Source of the DNA: Tissierella sp032104385
GTDB taxonomy: Bacteria > Bacillota > Clostridia > Tissierellales > Tissierellaceae
Direction: 5' to 3'
DNA: 64,000 nt
Assembly: GCF_032104385.1 (NCBI RefSeq)
Contig: NZ_DAMCHJ010000002.1
Location: 124,001 to 188,000 of the forward strand
The notes beneath the pieces were generated by a model. The model was not told where the DNA came from, made no database searches, and worked only from the letters and a program-made list of their open reading frames with translations. The translations under genes and the position numbers were made by a program. Below, one piece after another: positions 1 through 7,838 of the stretch. Each line of letters opens with the position of its first letter. The stretch's first letter is position 1.

Positions 1-468
1 TATATAAAAGTCCTGATCGGGTTTTATAGATTTAAACTCTTCCAAAGTTTGAATATTCCTATCTTCAATTTGTTCCTCAATTTCTTCAGATAATACCTTG
101 ACATAATTAACACCTGGCTTAAAAAGGTCTTTTAATTCATATAACCTTCCATTCTTTATATCAAAGGTTAATCCTTTAACTATTGTTAAACCATGAGCTC
201 CTCCAGAAAATGCATAATTTATTAAAGTTAATGAAAGTATGCCTTTATCATTGTTTTTAAGCTCCCATGTACCATTTATATATGTTTCTGGATTCTCATA
301 ATATCCTTGCTGAGCTATTTGGTTATACATAGCTTCTAATATTGAATTATTCATTCTATCCTCTACATATATATTTTCTAATCCATATATCTGAGGATAA
401 TATATTTCTAATCTATTCATATCTAATTTTAAAGTTTTAACCTCAATAGGGAAAATGTTTTCAACCAT
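1..468 (-). CDS. DUF4163/DUF3298-type protein, 3' end outside window (partial)
   Basis: The first 156 codons of a gene that runs off the left edge. The start ATG follows a good ribosome binding site (GGAGTGAGAGTT). The translated text shows the SGGAHG motif around residue 90 followed by a FDIKNGRLYELKDLF-like stretch, which is typical of the DUF4163-DUF3298 (PdaC/RsiV-like) extracytoplasmic fold. In this family the domain is usually attached to a membrane anchor or signal peptide, but the visible N terminus (MVENIFPIEVKTL) has neither, so this copy looks like a stand-alone soluble version. Its biochemical role is not known. It sits 63 bp downstream of the putative zinc peptidase gene on the same strand and may be co-transcribed with it. 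Confidence 0.7.
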   Translation of the reverse strand, partial: MVENIFPIEVKTLKLDMNRLEIYYPQIYGLENIYVEDRMNNSILEAMYNQIAQQGYYENPETYINGTWELKNNDKGILSLTLINYAFSGGAHGLTIVKGLTFDIKNGRLYELKDLFKPGVNYVKVLSEEIEEQIEDRNIQTLEEFKSIKPDQDFYI

Positions 469-531
469 AACTCTCACTCCTTTTTATTCATTAGTATAAA
501 ATATGCAGTATAAAGGAGTTAGTGATGATTT

Positions 532-1467
532 TTATAGTTTTAACAACCATTTTTCAATTTCCCTAGTAAATCCCGAATTCATTTTAGCTGTTTTGGCAGC
601 TTCAATATATAACTTTATTGGTCTTTTGTAATCATAACTATCTATCCAAGGCAATAATACCCCATTACCATAGAAATCATATAATGAACTAGCTATATAA
701 TAACCTATAGAATAAATATCTAATATTTCTACTCTAGAATCATTTATATTACCTTGTTTTATTCCTAATAAGAAACAATTTAAATCTCGAAATTTTTTAT
801 CTATCTTTTCTATCTTCTCTTTTGTAAGGGTTCCCACTGGATCATCTTCCTCCAAAATATTGTCATGCTGTATAAGACATGCTATTCCTTCCTCAAAGAT
901 TTTTCCCAATACTTCATAAATATGTCTATTATTAAAACTGTCAATAAATAAGCTTTTAAATTTATTTATTAGGGGAATAGTTCTACAATGAAATAACTCA
1001 TGACTCATTATCTTGATAAACTCCTGTGGCTTATTTAGGTATTTTATATAATTAATAAATATATTCTTTCTATATACTGTAAATCCTCCATCTGTTCCTC
1101 CTGCATAAATATAAATATTAGGCTGAAGCTTTATATGCTTTGGTATAAACTTATATACCTTGTCTAAGGATTCCTTTATAATCTTATCCTCATTTTCTTC
1201 TAGATATAATATTTCTTTTTTAAGCATAGATATGTTTTCTTTCAATATATAAAAATCATATTTATCCCTATATTTATTATCTCTTTTTAACTTTATTAAC
1301 TCTTCTATTATCATTGATTTATTAATATATCTATTAAAACTTCTTTCATGTTCTATAAAACCTTTTGTTCCATTTGATTTTGTAAACAAAATTAATTTAT
1401 TATAATCAATACAATTATCTTCTAGTATTTCTTCAAGCAATTTAATTCCTTCAATATTTATTTTCAC
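532..1467 (-). CDS. Putative zinc-dependent peptidase (gluzincin-like HExxH protein)
   Basis: A 311-residue protein that I do not recognise by name. It has a clear HELFH zinc-binding motif (H156-E157, H160) and, about 32 residues later, a FEEGIA segment whose glutamate (E192 or E193) could be the third ligand, the layout of gluzincin metallopeptidases. The preceding GGTDGGFT segment and hydrophobic strand resemble the edge strand of such enzymes. There is no signal peptide or membrane helix, so it would act in the cytoplasm. Proteins with this spacing are annotated as DUF2268/DUF5700-like predicted peptidases; the substrate is unknown. The function rests on the motif alone. Confidence 0.6.
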   Translation of the reverse strand: MKINIEGIKLLEEILEDNCIDYNKLILFTKSNGTKGFIEHERSFNRYINKSMIIEELIKLKRDNKYRDKYDFYILKENISMLKKEILYLEENEDKIIKESLDKVYKFIPKHIKLQPNIYIYAGGTDGGFTVYRKNIFINYIKYLNKPQEFIKIMSHELFHCRTIPLINKFKSLFIDSFNNRHIYEVLGKIFEEGIACLIQHDNILEEDDPVGTLTKEKIEKIDKKFRDLNCFLLGIKQGNINDSRVEILDIYSIGYYIASSLYDFYGNGVLLPWIDSYDYKRPIKLYIEAAKTAKMNSGFTREIEKWLLKL

Positions 1468-1579
1468 AAGAAATCCTCTCCCAAAGCATTATAAGAAAAG
1501 CTTCTAAAATATTTAAGCCGAGCTTTACTATTGGTTATAATAAATATATATGGCTTTGAGAGAGGAGTATTCTTTATTC

Positions 1580-2131
1580 CTATTTAATTAATTTTGATAA
1601 TACCTTGAACTCTGGAGTTCCTGATACCTTTAGAAGATCAAATACAATGGACTCCGTATTAGATATAACTGCTCCAGCATCTTTGACTAATTCCAGTCCA
1701 TTTAAAAAATTTTCCTTAGTCCTTGAACATACTGCATCTCTTGCAATAAATACTTCATAACCATTATCTATTAAATCTCTAGCAGTTTGAAAAACACATA
1801 TATGAGTTTCCATCCCTGTTATAATTACTTTTTTTCTGCCAGTTGCCTCCAATACTTCTTTAACCTCATCTATATACGCAGTAAAACTATTTTTTTCAAA
1901 TATTTCTACATTATTTATAGTTTCTTTTATATCAACTACTGTAGGACCTATTCCCTTAGGATATTGCTCTGTAACTATTATAGGCAGAGCCATTTCTTTG
2001 GCAGCAGTAATTAATATCTTTGTATTATCAATTACTTGCTCCTTATATTTCATTATGGAAGCTAATTTTTCTTGAATGTCTATAACAAATAATACTGTAT
2101 TATCTTTATTTAATGTATATTTTTCCATCAT
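1580..2131 (-). CDS. Isochorismatase-family cysteine hydrolase
   Basis: A 183-residue cysteine hydrolase of the isochorismatase/nicotinamidase superfamily. The catalytic triad is visible: D18 in VIDIQEKL, K80 in the FEKNSF segment, and C112 in GMETHICV, with the usual cis-peptide region before the cysteine. The length and the ICVFQTARDL sequence match the YcaC-like branch of unknown substrate rather than true nicotinamidase, whose extra metal-site histidines are not evident. The start is one of two adjacent ATG codons after GAGGGAGAG. It lies 13 bp after the PfkB-like gene and is probably translated from the same mRNA. The substrate is likely a small amide or carbamoyl compound, which is inference. 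Confidence 0.82.
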   Translation of the reverse strand: MMEKYTLNKDNTVLFVIDIQEKLASIMKYKEQVIDNTKILITAAKEMALPIIVTEQYPKGIGPTVVDIKETINNVEIFEKNSFTAYIDEVKEVLEATGRKKVIITGMETHICVFQTARDLIDNGYEVFIARDAVCSRTKENFLNGLELVKDAGAVISNTESIVFDLLKVSGTPEFKVLSKLIK

Positions 2132-2144
2132 GTCTCTCCCTCAT

Positions 2145-3071
2145 CTAATAATTAATAGGATAAATCTCTATTTGACCCATAAGTTTTTTTATATCACTTA
2201 CTTCAATCTTCATTATATCATGCTCCAAATTAGACACAATACCAAAGGCTTGCCCTAATCTTATTGTCATCTCAATATCATAATTTCTATTAATTCCTAA
2301 AGCAAACCCAGCTGATATATCACTATAATCCCTGAACTTATTACCTAAATAAGGAATTTCTACCCTATAGCCTTTTTCTTGTCCAAGTACTAAACTACCC
2401 CTATTCTGTAAATCTATAACTACAAATTCCACACCCCTATCTAGGATATATCTACCTGCCTTAATTATTTCGTTCTCAAAGTCTAAACTTACTTTCATGA
2501 AATCTTCAAGCTCTCTTTGATTAAGTAATACCATATAAGGATTAGCATCTATTCCATGAAAAAGCTCATCTGCTCCCACATCTAATATAAACCTTTTTCC
2601 CTTTTTATTAGCCAATGTAATTAAATCAAAAAAAATTTCCTTTGGTACACCTTGAGGAAGAAAAGAACTCAAACCACAAACAATATTGCTATTTTCAATT
2701 AATTTAGCATATAACTCATAAAAACTTACCACTTCTTCTCGAGTAATTCTTGGACCTTCTTCTGATATAGTAGTATAATTTTCTTCATCTTGCAACTTAA
2801 TAACTGTTCTAGTTTCTTCTTTTATAGGTATAAATTCATGAGCCATCTTCATTTCCGCTAGTTTCCTATGAAAATGTTCTCCATTTATACCACCAAGAAA
2901 TCCAGTAATAAAAGATTTCTCATTGAAAGTGTCTAATAAAATTGAGGCAGTAAAAGCTTTGCCTCCAGGACTATAAGCAAAAGATCTAGATTTGTTATAT
3001 TTTCCTAAATGAACTTTATCCAAAAAATAGTTTCTTTCCAAAGTAGGGTTTAAATCTATGTTTAAAATCAT
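2145..3071 (-). CDS. PfkB-family (1-phosphofructokinase-like) protein with altered active site
   Basis: 308 residues with the ribokinase/PfkB fold. The N-terminal half follows 1-phosphofructokinase and tagatose-6-phosphate kinase closely: NPTLER near the start and the GGKAFTAS segment at about residue 36, where the family has GGKGINVS. The C-terminal signature normally reads (N/D)TxGAGD, with glycines forming the anion hole and Asp the catalytic base. Here the matching stretch is RDYSDISAG, so the Asp (about D251) is kept but both anion-hole glycines are lost. It may be catalytically weak, use another phosphoryl donor, or act as a binding protein. It forms a two-gene unit with the isochorismatase-like gene. 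Confidence 0.75.
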   Translation of the reverse strand: MILNIDLNPTLERNYFLDKVHLGKYNKSRSFAYSPGGKAFTASILLDTFNEKSFITGFLGGINGEHFHRKLAEMKMAHEFIPIKEETRTVIKLQDEENYTTISEEGPRITREEVVSFYELYAKLIENSNIVCGLSSFLPQGVPKEIFFDLITLANKKGKRFILDVGADELFHGIDANPYMVLLNQRELEDFMKVSLDFENEIIKAGRYILDRGVEFVVIDLQNRGSLVLGQEKGYRVEIPYLGNKFRDYSDISAGFALGINRNYDIEMTIRLGQAFGIVSNLEHDIMKIEVSDIKKLMGQIEIYPINY

Positions 3072-3165
3072 CTATCCTTACTCCCTTTTTTTATAGTGAA
3101 TAGTTAATAACTAATATAAACAGGGTACTAAAATTGTATTTTTCAATTTTCTCTATTAACTATAT

Positions 3166-4335
3166 TTATAGTGCTTTCTTATAGATACTTAATACATCTT
3201 CATAATCTAATGTCTTGAAATTGCCAACAGGTCCTTCTTTATATTCTATTACATCTTTAGCCATTATCTCAAGTTTCTCTTCATCTATGCCAACTTCTCT
3301 AAGGCTCATTGGAATATCTAATGATTTAAAGAACTGACTGGTTTTCTCAATAGCTAATTGGGCTATCTTCATTTCTTCAAGACTAGAATCTATGTTCCAT
3401 ACATTTATACCATATTCAACAAATTTCCAAAGATTATTTTCATCTAATACATGCTCCATCCAATGGGGTGTCAATATGGCTAATCCAACACCATGAGTAA
3501 TGTCATAATATGCTGATAATTCATGTTCTAATGGGTGAACTGACCAAATAGAATCCTTACCATATCCCAATAATCCATTGATGGCCAAAGATGAAGCCCA
3601 CATAAGATTTGCTCTTGCCTCATAGTTTTCTGGTTTATCTATAGCAATTCTACCATATTTAATACAAGTTTTTAATATTGACTCAGCTAATCTATCCTGT
3701 AAATATGCTCCTTTTTCATTGCTAAAATATTCTTCAAAGGTATGACTCATAATATCTGCTACACCAGATGCTGTTTGATATTTTGATACAGTATAGGTAT
3801 ACCTTGGATCCAAAATTGAAAACTTAGGGAAAAAGCCCGAATGTCCAAAACCATATTTTTGATTGGTTTCCATATTAGTTATTACAGCACCTGCATCCAT
3901 TTCTGAACCAGTAGCTGACAATGTAAGTATAGTCCCTATAGGCAAGACCTTTTCAATCTTAGCTTTACCAATAACTAAATCCCATGGATTTCCTTCATAA
4001 TAATAAGATGCAGCTATAGCTTTAGAACAATCTATAGTACTTCCACCGCCTACTGCTAAAATGAAATCAATATTATTATCCCTACATATTCTTACCCCTT
4101 CAGCTACTGATTCTACCCTTGGATTTGGTTCAATGCCAGAAAGTTCATAATACGGAATAGCATTTTCTCTTAAAATCTTAACTACATCATCATATATACC
4201 AGTTTTTTTAATACTTCCTCCACCATAGGCTAAAAGTACTCTGGAACCGTATTTCTTTATCTGTTTACCTAAAACCTCTATCTTCCCTTCTCCAAAGAAA
4301 ACCTTTGTAGGAATATTATAGTTGAAATTAAGCAT
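3166..4335 (-). CDS. bdhA: NADH-dependent iron-containing alcohol (butanol) dehydrogenase
   Basis: A 389-residue group III alcohol dehydrogenase very like clostridial BdhA and Bacillus YugJ, reducing aldehydes such as butyraldehyde to alcohols. The dinucleotide-binding segment GGGSTIDCSK lies near residue 97. The four metal ligands are in place: D194 and H198 (GVADIMSHTF), H267 (SVHPLEHE) and H281 (DITHGVGL). The length is normal for the family. It lies 94 bp upstream of the PfkB-like gene and 50 bp downstream of the MBL gene, so it may belong to a longer minus-strand unit. It is a cytoplasmic enzyme for disposing of reducing equivalents. The exact substrate cannot be read from sequence. Confidence 0.88.
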   Translation of the reverse strand: MLNFNYNIPTKVFFGEGKIEVLGKQIKKYGSRVLLAYGGGSIKKTGIYDDVVKILRENAIPYYELSGIEPNPRVESVAEGVRICRDNNIDFILAVGGGSTIDCSKAIAASYYYEGNPWDLVIGKAKIEKVLPIGTILTLSATGSEMDAGAVITNMETNQKYGFGHSGFFPKFSILDPRYTYTVSKYQTASGVADIMSHTFEEYFSNEKGAYLQDRLAESILKTCIKYGRIAIDKPENYEARANLMWASSLAINGLLGYGKDSIWSVHPLEHELSAYYDITHGVGLAILTPHWMEHVLDENNLWKFVEYGINVWNIDSSLEEMKIAQLAIEKTSQFFKSLDIPMSLREVGIDEEKLEIMAKDVIEYKEGPVGNFKTLDYEDVLSIYKKAL

Positions 4336-4385
4336 GTAATCATCCCTTCTATAATCTTTTTTTTATTATTTATACCCAAATAAAC

Positions 4386-5366
4386 TTATTTTAATTTATA
4401 AAACAATTTTCCCTCTCTCATTTCTTTACTAAGTTTACCAGTATAATATAAATGCTCTAAATGTGACATTGCCTCTCCTGTTGCAAACCATTTCTGTGGA
4501 ATGGGAAAATCATCCCAATCCTTAGCCCTTATGCTCCAATGCATCTTTGAAGCTATATCTCTAACAGTTGATTCTCCTTTCTTTAGAATATCAAGTATTT
4601 CACCAAGCCTTTCCTTATGATGAGCCATTAATTCATTAATTCGTCTAGTATGATCCCTAATTATATTTCTATGGGCTGAAAATAAATAGTCTATATCATA
4701 GGAATACACCTTGGCTAAACTATTAAAATATATAGCCAAAATATTCTCATCAAATCCCCAAAAGGCAATATTGGGAGTAATTCTATCTAATATATGATCT
4801 CCGCAGAAAAACAACCTATGATTTCTCTCGTATAATCCAATCTGTCCAGGAGTATGCCCTGGAATATCAATTACTTCAAAGAAATAGCTGCCCACCTGTA
4901 TGCCTTTTCCTTCTTTCATAGGATAAAATTCTATAGGCTTCTTTAGACAATATTTATATCCTGGATGCTCAGAAAAAGTTACTTTGTCTTTCTCTAAATC
5001 AAATAAAACTTTAAATTCCTCAAATCTTTCCCAATAGGACATTAATGTCATTTCATTGATTAACCTTCCGTCTATTTCTCCAGCATAGATTTTTATCCCT
5101 GCATCTTTAAATATGGAAGCCATTCCTGAATGGTCAGCATGTAAATGGGTTATAAATAATTCCGTATCTTCTATATCTATATTAAGCTCTCCTAATCCTT
5201 TAAAAAGTGCATCAATACATTCTGCTCTATTAAACCCCGTATCAATTATCAAAGACTTATCCCTACCTTTTATTACATAGGAATTTAATGCCTTTAAAGG
5301 ATTATTAGGTAATACTACTTCTATCATATATATATCTTCATATACCTTTGTAACCAAATTCTCCAC
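4386..5366 (-). CDS. MBL-fold metallo-hydrolase with C-terminal winged-helix-like domain
   Basis: 326 residues. The metallo-beta-lactamase signature HLHADH occupies residues 74-79, followed by the further metal ligands in IPGHTPG, CGDHIL and SAHRN. The first 220 residues form the hydrolase domain. The remaining 100 residues (DILKKGESTVRDIASKMHW onward) resemble the small helical/winged-helix domain of LACTB2/YflN-type enzymes. There is no export signal. Relatives hydrolyse thioesters, lactones or nucleic acids, so the substrate here is open. A divergent promoter region of about 180 bp separates it from the cis-prenyltransferase-like gene. Confidence 0.82.
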   Translation of the reverse strand: MENLVTKVYEDIYMIEVVLPNNPLKALNSYVIKGRDKSLIIDTGFNRAECIDALFKGLGELNIDIEDTELFITHLHADHSGMASIFKDAGIKIYAGEIDGRLINEMTLMSYWERFEEFKVLFDLEKDKVTFSEHPGYKYCLKKPIEFYPMKEGKGIQVGSYFFEVIDIPGHTPGQIGLYERNHRLFFCGDHILDRITPNIAFWGFDENILAIYFNSLAKVYSYDIDYLFSAHRNIIRDHTRRINELMAHHKERLGEILDILKKGESTVRDIASKMHWSIRAKDWDDFPIPQKWFATGEAMSHLEHLYYTGKLSKEMREGKLFYKLK

Positions 5367-5544
5367 CTCGCTTTAGTATATTAACTATATGATATTTATT
5401 TATATATATATTGTCAAACAATTAATCATTTTTCCAAATTTAAGATTCATCCAAATTAAGTAAATAAATCATTCCAAGTTTTTTTATGAATTCTTTTATA
5501 TTTATATGGAATACTAAATTTAACAAAATTTAGGAGGTAATAAT

Positions 5545-6189
5545 ATGAGAATTCCAAATCATATAGGAGTAATTCCTGACGGAAATAGACGCTGGGCTGT
5601 AGAACAAGGAATGAGTAAAGAAAAAGGTTATGATAAAGGATTAAACCCTGGACTAGAGTTATTTAAACTTTGTGAAGAAATTGGAATAAAGGAAATTACC
5701 TATTATGGTTTTACAGTAGATAATACTAAGAGGCCTAGGTTTCAAAGACTAGCATTTACAAAAGCTTGTACTGATGCAGTAACTATATTATCTAAAGAAA
5801 ATGCTGACCTGTTGGTCCTAGGTAATACAGAATCAGATATGTTTCCAAAAGCTCTTTTACCCTTTGCAATTAAAAGACAAAGATTTGGAACTGGTGGAGT
5901 TAAAGTTAACTTCCTGGTAAATTATGGTTGGCAATGGGATTTAAAAAATTATCTCTCTGAAAATGATGGAAAGATCGATTTATTAAGTAATATTAAATCA
6001 AAAGATATATCTAGAGTTGACTTAATTATAAGATGGGGTGGACGCAGAAGATTAAGTGGTTTTTTACCATTACAATCTGTATATTCAGACTTTTATATAA
6101 TTGATGAATTCTGGCCAGATTTTAAACCAGAACATTTTTATAATGCATTAGATTGGTATAATGGTCAAGATATTACTTTAGGCGGTTAA
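5545..6189 (+). CDS. Atypical short cis-prenyltransferase (UppS-like)
   Basis: 214 residues in the undecaprenyl diphosphate synthase fold. HIGVIPDGNRRWA (residues 6-18) matches the catalytic P-loop with the essential Asp (D12), and the C-terminal IIRWGG...LSGFLPLQSVYSDFY...WPDF matches the diphosphate-binding and Mg-binding end. Compared with true UppS (about 245-250 residues) it is short, and the conserved SSENWxRPxxE substrate loop reads FTVDNTKRPRFQ, lacking Trp and Glu. This is therefore probably a paralogue making a shorter or different prenyl chain, not the essential cell-wall enzyme. The start follows a strong TAGGAGGTAATAAT site. It is 64 bp upstream of sdaAB and could be co-transcribed with it. 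Confidence 0.75.
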   Translation: MRIPNHIGVIPDGNRRWAVEQGMSKEKGYDKGLNPGLELFKLCEEIGIKEITYYGFTVDNTKRPRFQRLAFTKACTDAVTILSKENADLLVLGNTESDMFPKALLPFAIKRQRFGTGGVKVNFLVNYGWQWDLKNYLSENDGKIDLLSNIKSKDISRVDLIIRWGGRRRLSGFLPLQSVYSDFYIIDEFWPDFKPEHFYNALDWYNGQDITLGG

Positions 6190-6253
6190 ATTCATTGCCA
6201 AATTGGGTATAAAATGATAAAATTAATAGACTATAAAATTAGGGGGTAATGCA

Positions 6254-6922
6254 ATGAAAGATTATGGAGTGTTTGATATATTAGGTCCAGTTATGATTGG
6301 TCCATCAAGCTCACATACTGCTGGTGCTGCCAGATTAGGTAAAATTGCCAAGGATATTGTTGGTACTGAATTTCATAAAGTAGTTTTCTATTTACATGGT
6401 TCCTTCGGTAAAACCTTTGAAGGTCACGGCACTGATAAAGCATTAGTAGCAGGTATTCTTGGAATGGATCCCTCTGACGAAAAACTTAGAGATTCTTTTG
6501 AAATAGCAAGATCTAAAAATATAGAATTTGAATTTATAGAGGCGGATTTAGGTTATCAACATCCAAATACAGTAAAAATAGTTTTTAAGTTTGAAAATCA
6601 AGAGGATATTTATATCATAGGCTCATCTATTGGAGGAGGAAATATATTAATTACCGATATAAATGGAAATAAAGTTGAATTTAGTGGAGATTATCCAACT
6701 ATGCTTATTAAATATATAGACCAAAAAGGTGCTATATCTCGCATTAGCTCAATTCTTTCAACCAATGAAATTAATATTGCGACAATGAAAGTAACAAGGG
6801 AAAATGATATTGCAACTATGGTCGTAGAAACAGATTCAGATATTAATGAAAAAGTAATAGCAGAAATTGAAAAACTAAATGAAGTAATATACATTAAAGG
6901 GATAAATCCAATTAAGAGGTGA
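6254..6922 (+). CDS. sdaAB: L-serine dehydratase, beta subunit
   Basis: 222 residues. The N-terminal domain carries the GPVMIGPSSSHTAGAARLG segment characteristic of the beta subunit of the oxygen-sensitive Fe-S serine dehydratase. The C terminus (from about residue 148, GAISRISSILSTNEINIATM) is an ACT domain, which in this family stabilises or regulates the enzyme. With the alpha subunit it deaminates L-serine to pyruvate and ammonia. The start ATG follows AGGGGGTAATGCA. The stop is 4 bp from the start of the alpha subunit, so translation is coupled. Two-subunit serine dehydratase is typical of Gram-positive anaerobes that ferment amino acids. Confidence 0.95.
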   Translation: MKDYGVFDILGPVMIGPSSSHTAGAARLGKIAKDIVGTEFHKVVFYLHGSFGKTFEGHGTDKALVAGILGMDPSDEKLRDSFEIARSKNIEFEFIEADLGYQHPNTVKIVFKFENQEDIYIIGSSIGGGNILITDINGNKVEFSGDYPTMLIKYIDQKGAISRISSILSTNEINIATMKVTRENDIATMVVETDSDINEKVIAEIEKLNEVIYIKGINPIKR

Positions 6923-6926
6923 TTTT

Positions 6927-7796
6927 GTGTTTAATAAAGCTGAAGAGCTCCTAAGATTATGTAATGAAAACAGCAAAAAAATATCTGAAATAGTAATTGA
7001 AAAGGAATTGAAAAGCACTGATATCTCCTATGATGAACTAATGAATAGAATGAAAGATACTTTAGCCGTAATGAAAAGCTCTGCTAATTCTGCCTTAGAT
7101 AAGGAAATTAAATCTGTTAGCGGCTTAACAGGTGGAGATTCTAAAAAAGTTGAAGACTATAAAAACTCTGGAAATACATTAACTGGTGGTATAATAGTAT
7201 CTGCTATGGCTAAAGCTCTATCAACATCAGAAATAAATGCATCTATGGGTAGAATAGTTGCTGCCCCTACAGCTGGTGCTTCCGGTATTCTACCATCAGC
7301 ATTATTATCCGCCCAAGAAAAATTAAATCTAACAGATGATCAAATTATTATGGGACTTTTTACATCTGCTGGTATTGGTGAGATAGTAGCTAAAAATGCA
7401 TCTGTTTCTGGTGCTGAAGGTGGTTGTCAAGCAGAATGTGGAACTGCTGCTGCAATGGCTGCTGCTGCAATTGTGGAAATGGCTGGCGGAACTCCAGAGG
7501 CTTCTTTTAATGCTGCATCCTTTGCATTAGTTAATATAATGGGTCTTGTATGTGATCCTATAGGTGGCCTAGTAGAATATCCTTGTGCACTTCGTAATGC
7601 ATCTGGTGTTGTAAATTCTCTTATTTCAGCAGATTTAGCATTAGCTGGAGTTAAATCTTTAGTTCCTTTTGATGAAGTGGTTGAGGCTATGTATAAAGTA
7701 GGAAAACTATTGCCAGAATCCTTAAGGGAAACTGCATTAGGAGGAGTTGCCACTACTCCAACGGGGGAAATCTTAAGAAAAAAACTTCAACATTAA
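6927..7796 (+). CDS. sdaAA: L-serine dehydratase, alpha subunit (Fe-S)
   Basis: 289 residues. The catalytic subunit, with APTAGASGILP and the cysteines expected to bind the [4Fe-4S] cluster (GCQAECGTAAAMA near residue 168, VCDPIGG near 209 and EYPCALRN near 219). The start codon is GTG, placed 5 bp after AAGAGGTG; there is no nearer ATG in frame. It is translated with sdaAB, and a strong hairpin (7796-7838) ends the transcript immediately after the stop codon. The role is serine catabolism to pyruvate and ammonia in the cytoplasm. The enzyme is expected to be inactivated by oxygen. Confidence 0.95.
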   Translation: MFNKAEELLRLCNENSKKISEIVIEKELKSTDISYDELMNRMKDTLAVMKSSANSALDKEIKSVSGLTGGDSKKVEDYKNSGNTLTGGIIVSAMAKALSTSEINASMGRIVAAPTAGASGILPSALLSAQEKLNLTDDQIIMGLFTSAGIGEIVAKNASVSGAEGGCQAECGTAAAMAAAAIVEMAGGTPEASFNAASFALVNIMGLVCDPIGGLVEYPCALRNASGVVNSLISADLALAGVKSLVPFDEVVEAMYKVGKLLPESLRETALGGVATTPTGEILRKKLQH

Positions 7797-7838
7797 ATAA
7801 GATAAGAGTCTTGGTATATCCAAGACTCTTATCTTATT
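7796..7838. terminator. Bidirectional terminator between sdaAA and MATE gene
   Basis: A perfect 19-bp inverted repeat (7796-7814 and 7820-7838) with a 5-nt TATAT loop. It begins at the sdaAA stop codon and overlaps the last codons of the convergent MATE gene, so it probably serves both transcripts. Confidence 0.85.

Noticed and set aside
6190..6253. Glycine or serine-linked riboswitch upstream of sdaAB
   Set aside because: The 64-bp gap is too short and has no tandem aptamer pattern.
7427..7753. 108-aa open frame antisense to sdaAA
   Set aside because: Lies wholly within a well-conserved gene; composition (Ala/Ser/Pro rich) is typical of an antisense shadow and no ribosome binding site is present.
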